Positions 5,501-5,765 of a stretch of DNA of 5,765 nt are shown here, piece after piece. The DNA is from an uncultured Erysipelotrichaceae bacterium (GTDB lineage Bacteria; Bacillota_I; Bacilli_A; Erysipelotrichales; Coprobacillaceae), in the NCBI GenBank assembly GCA_937917505.1, contig CALDMQ010000068.1:1-5765 (forward strand). The letters run 5' to 3'. The position numbers and the translations under genes were made by a program. Every line of letters starts with the position of its first letter. The stretch's first letter is position 1. The notes under the pieces are model-generated. The model was not told the origin of the DNA and did no database searches. It worked only from the letters and a program-made list of their open reading frames with translations.

Positions 5501-5765
5501 TATGTCCTAAATATGAAACCACGATATCATCATCTGATAATTCATTTATAACAAGATTGAAACCTTCTTTATCTTTTGTAAGTGTATATCCATCATCATC
5601 TACACCATCAATGATAAAACTATCTAAATCAACATCTACACCTTGAGGAAAGATATCTGAAATATTGACATTAAATGCCTTTGCTCCTTCTACTGTTTGA
5701 CTAACAGTTATATCATATTGAATTTCATCATAGGCATTATATTTTTCTCTATCTGTTGCTTTTTC
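2535..5765 (-). CDS. Large repeat-built surface protein, putative isopeptide-domain adhesin (5' end outside window)
   Basis: The visible part is 1,076 residues and a TAG stop. The frame is open to the right edge, so the true start is beyond 5765 and the Met codon at 5522 is internal. It consists of eight tandem domains of about 128-133 residues, each with the order x-K-[ST]-x-D near the start, then a Y-x-x-D turn, a D-x-L-P-like turn, a G-[FY] strand, then P-x-L-A-G followed by I-x-N-x-A-x-V. This resembles fimbrial isopeptide-formation D2/DUF11-like beta domains of Gram-positive pilins and adhesins. The Lys, Asp and Asn positions fit an internal Lys-Asn isopeptide bond, though that is inferred. 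The C-terminus has SVKTDDQ, a hydrophobic stretch (LCVLGLLGIASGLGIYKL) and a basic tail (RKKNKED), like a degenerate LPKTGD wall-sorting signal. It is probably a stalk-like cell-surface adhesin. Its place upstream of type IV secretion genes suggests mating-pair contact, like PrgB by position but not by sequence. Confidence 0.85.
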   Translation of the reverse strand, partial: EKATDREKYNAYDEIQYDITVSQTVEGAKAFNVNISDIFPQGVDVDLDSFIIDGVDDDGYTLTKDKEGFNLVINELSDDDIVVSYLGHIADPTLAGKTITNTARATSETNTKEVTSSVTNEIYKPQLVLSKTSDKDYYNVEDKATFTIALAQSVQNAIAYNVVLTDTDISNGVNIDWKSLQISGLEDDKYAIEKFKDRSGFELRIKELHSDDVVNITYTARINDNSLAGSEVTNSVNATCDNNTDVVKATVTKPVLKPELSIEKISDGTDYNVGDELEFVLKINQTKENAIANHVVVKDFDLSKGVQLDLNTITVEGIAEDFYTINKDKNNNTFTVEINALAHNQEVVVKVRGKVEEPQLAGQTISNSASVTSSNNNKVVTDKVTADVYKPVLEIVKSSDKESYNYKDVVTYKIDLKQTVDGARANDVLVKDVLPDGLELDMDSFIYEGVNLKDIQLEKTEDGFSLKITSLKDKMSVTYQAKITKPTLAGQTIKNTASVTSSNNTDVITTEGINTILTPELSISKTSDKEFYNYQDTITYTVDVRQNKEDAKAYDLLIEDVLPQGLTLDKNSFVFEGIDKKYVEIEETEKGFVLKIPTMDNQFSFSYKAKINVPTLAGTDIINKVQVSCINNPEVIENTKKDTIIRPVLDIQKSSDKESYNYKDIVTYTLDIFQKDERATAFDILVKDVLPQGLELDMNSFTFDGIDKENVFIEKTKNGFLLKMPSLKDKISVSYQAMITEPKLSGTEIKNIASVTSSNNTDEIKTELVNKVFMPIFEIQKNADREFYNINDTIHYVVNAKQVVEGAKAYNVVLDDTHLNKGLRFKPETVKVTGLDDDSYEVEYKKQGYYLLHLNSMSDEEIQIEYDVDVIDPTLAGQKIEHEVYISCINNPKVEEWKSSVENVVLKPQFNITKTPSIERAKIGDKVHYDVEFKQVVENANAFNVVLSDYLQDNQKLDINSIVVTNDDMSEDNYSIKETITGFTIHFKEIKGIQTIRVGYDVEIVSDSKDTATNIAWIECPQMDRVVTQTKIDIYKESVVDESVKTDDQHNLCVLGLLGIASGLGIYKLRKKNKED
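2538..2633 (-). other. C-terminal membrane anchor / degenerate sorting signal of the surface protein
   Basis: The last 32 codons encode SVKTDDQHN, a hydrophobic stretch of about 18 residues (LCVLGLLGIASGLGIYKL) and the charged tail RKKNKED. The arrangement matches a cell-wall sorting signal. Aligned with LPKTGD, the K, T and final D remain, while L, P and G are replaced by S, V and D. It could be used by a sortase with altered specificity or could simply be a membrane anchor. Confidence 0.65.
2661..5765 (-). repeat. Eight tandem protein-domain repeats (R1-R8) in the surface-protein gene
   Basis: Approximate unit limits are R1 5765-5397 (start outside window), R2 5396-4998, R3 4997-4599, R4 4598-4215, R5 4214-3831, R6 3830-3447, R7 3446-3048 and R8 3047-2661. 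R4-R6 are each 128 residues, R2, R3 and R7 each 133. R1 and R4-R6 carry a [VI][LF]PxG turn. R2, R3 and R7 instead carry DTDISNG, DFDLSKG or DTHLNKG. R4 and R6 are the most alike, sharing SSDKESYNYKD, VKDVLP, GLELDM and SVTSSNNTD. Their DNA shares a 28-base identical stretch (3479-3506 and 4247-4274). The rest of the array is diverged at the DNA level, so most duplications are old. Confidence 0.85.

Noticed and set aside
5520..5522. Met codon at 5522 as the start of the surface protein
   Set aside because: The frame continues open to the window edge with another copy of the same repeat domain, so this Met is internal.
3312..5646. Several 60-78-codon plus-strand frames within the surface-protein gene
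   Set aside because: All lie antisense to one continuous repetitive minus-strand frame and show no family signature or ribosome binding site.
2661..5765. Possible CRISPR or non-coding repeat array
   Set aside because: The periodicity of 384-399 bases is in frame and encodes diverged beta-domain repeats. There are no short identical repeats with unique spacers.

Overview
The window is AT-rich DNA whose genes all lie on the minus strand, so transcription runs from position 5765 towards 1. The composition, the strong AGGAG-type ribosome binding sites, a wall-anchor-like C-terminus and a VirB6/TrbL-like channel protein point to a low-G+C Gram-positive bacterium (Bacillota, plausibly a gut Erysipelotrichia or Clostridia member). 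The DNA is most likely the transfer region of an integrative conjugative element or conjugative plasmid. The species cannot be named from the sequence.

Layout in the direction of transcription. (1) 5765-2535: the C-terminal 1,076 residues of a very large surface protein. It is built from eight visible repeats of about 128-133 residues that resemble fimbrial isopeptide-forming (D2/DUF11-like) domains, and it ends in a degenerate sorting signal (SVKTDD, hydrophobic segment, basic tail). Its N-terminus lies outside the window. (2) 2534-2453: an 82-base gap holding a rho-independent terminator, a candidate promoter and two copies of a 16-bp palindrome, ATGGCAA-N2-TTGCCAT. (3) 2452-2153: a 99-residue protein with two membrane segments, plausibly VirB2/TrbC-like. 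(4) 2136-424: a 570-residue polytopic VirB6/TrbL-like mating-channel protein with a long hydrophilic tail. (5) 365-117: a small acidic protein of unknown function that may really begin at an ATT codon at 416. (6) 83-1: the first 27 codons of another unrecognised gene, preceded by a third copy of the palindrome.

The likely joint role is conjugation. The large wall protein would act as an adhesin or mating-pair stabiliser on the donor surface, and the two membrane proteins would form part of the type IV secretion channel. An adhesin gene upstream of channel genes recalls the prgB-to-prgH order of enterococcal pheromone plasmids, by analogy of layout only.

The most noteworthy signal outside the genes is the repeated palindrome. 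It occurs three times, only between genes. One copy fills the spacer of a possible promoter, one forms the stem of a terminator, and one lies directly after a TATAAT and just upstream of a ribosome binding site. It is a candidate operator or RNA element coordinating these genes.
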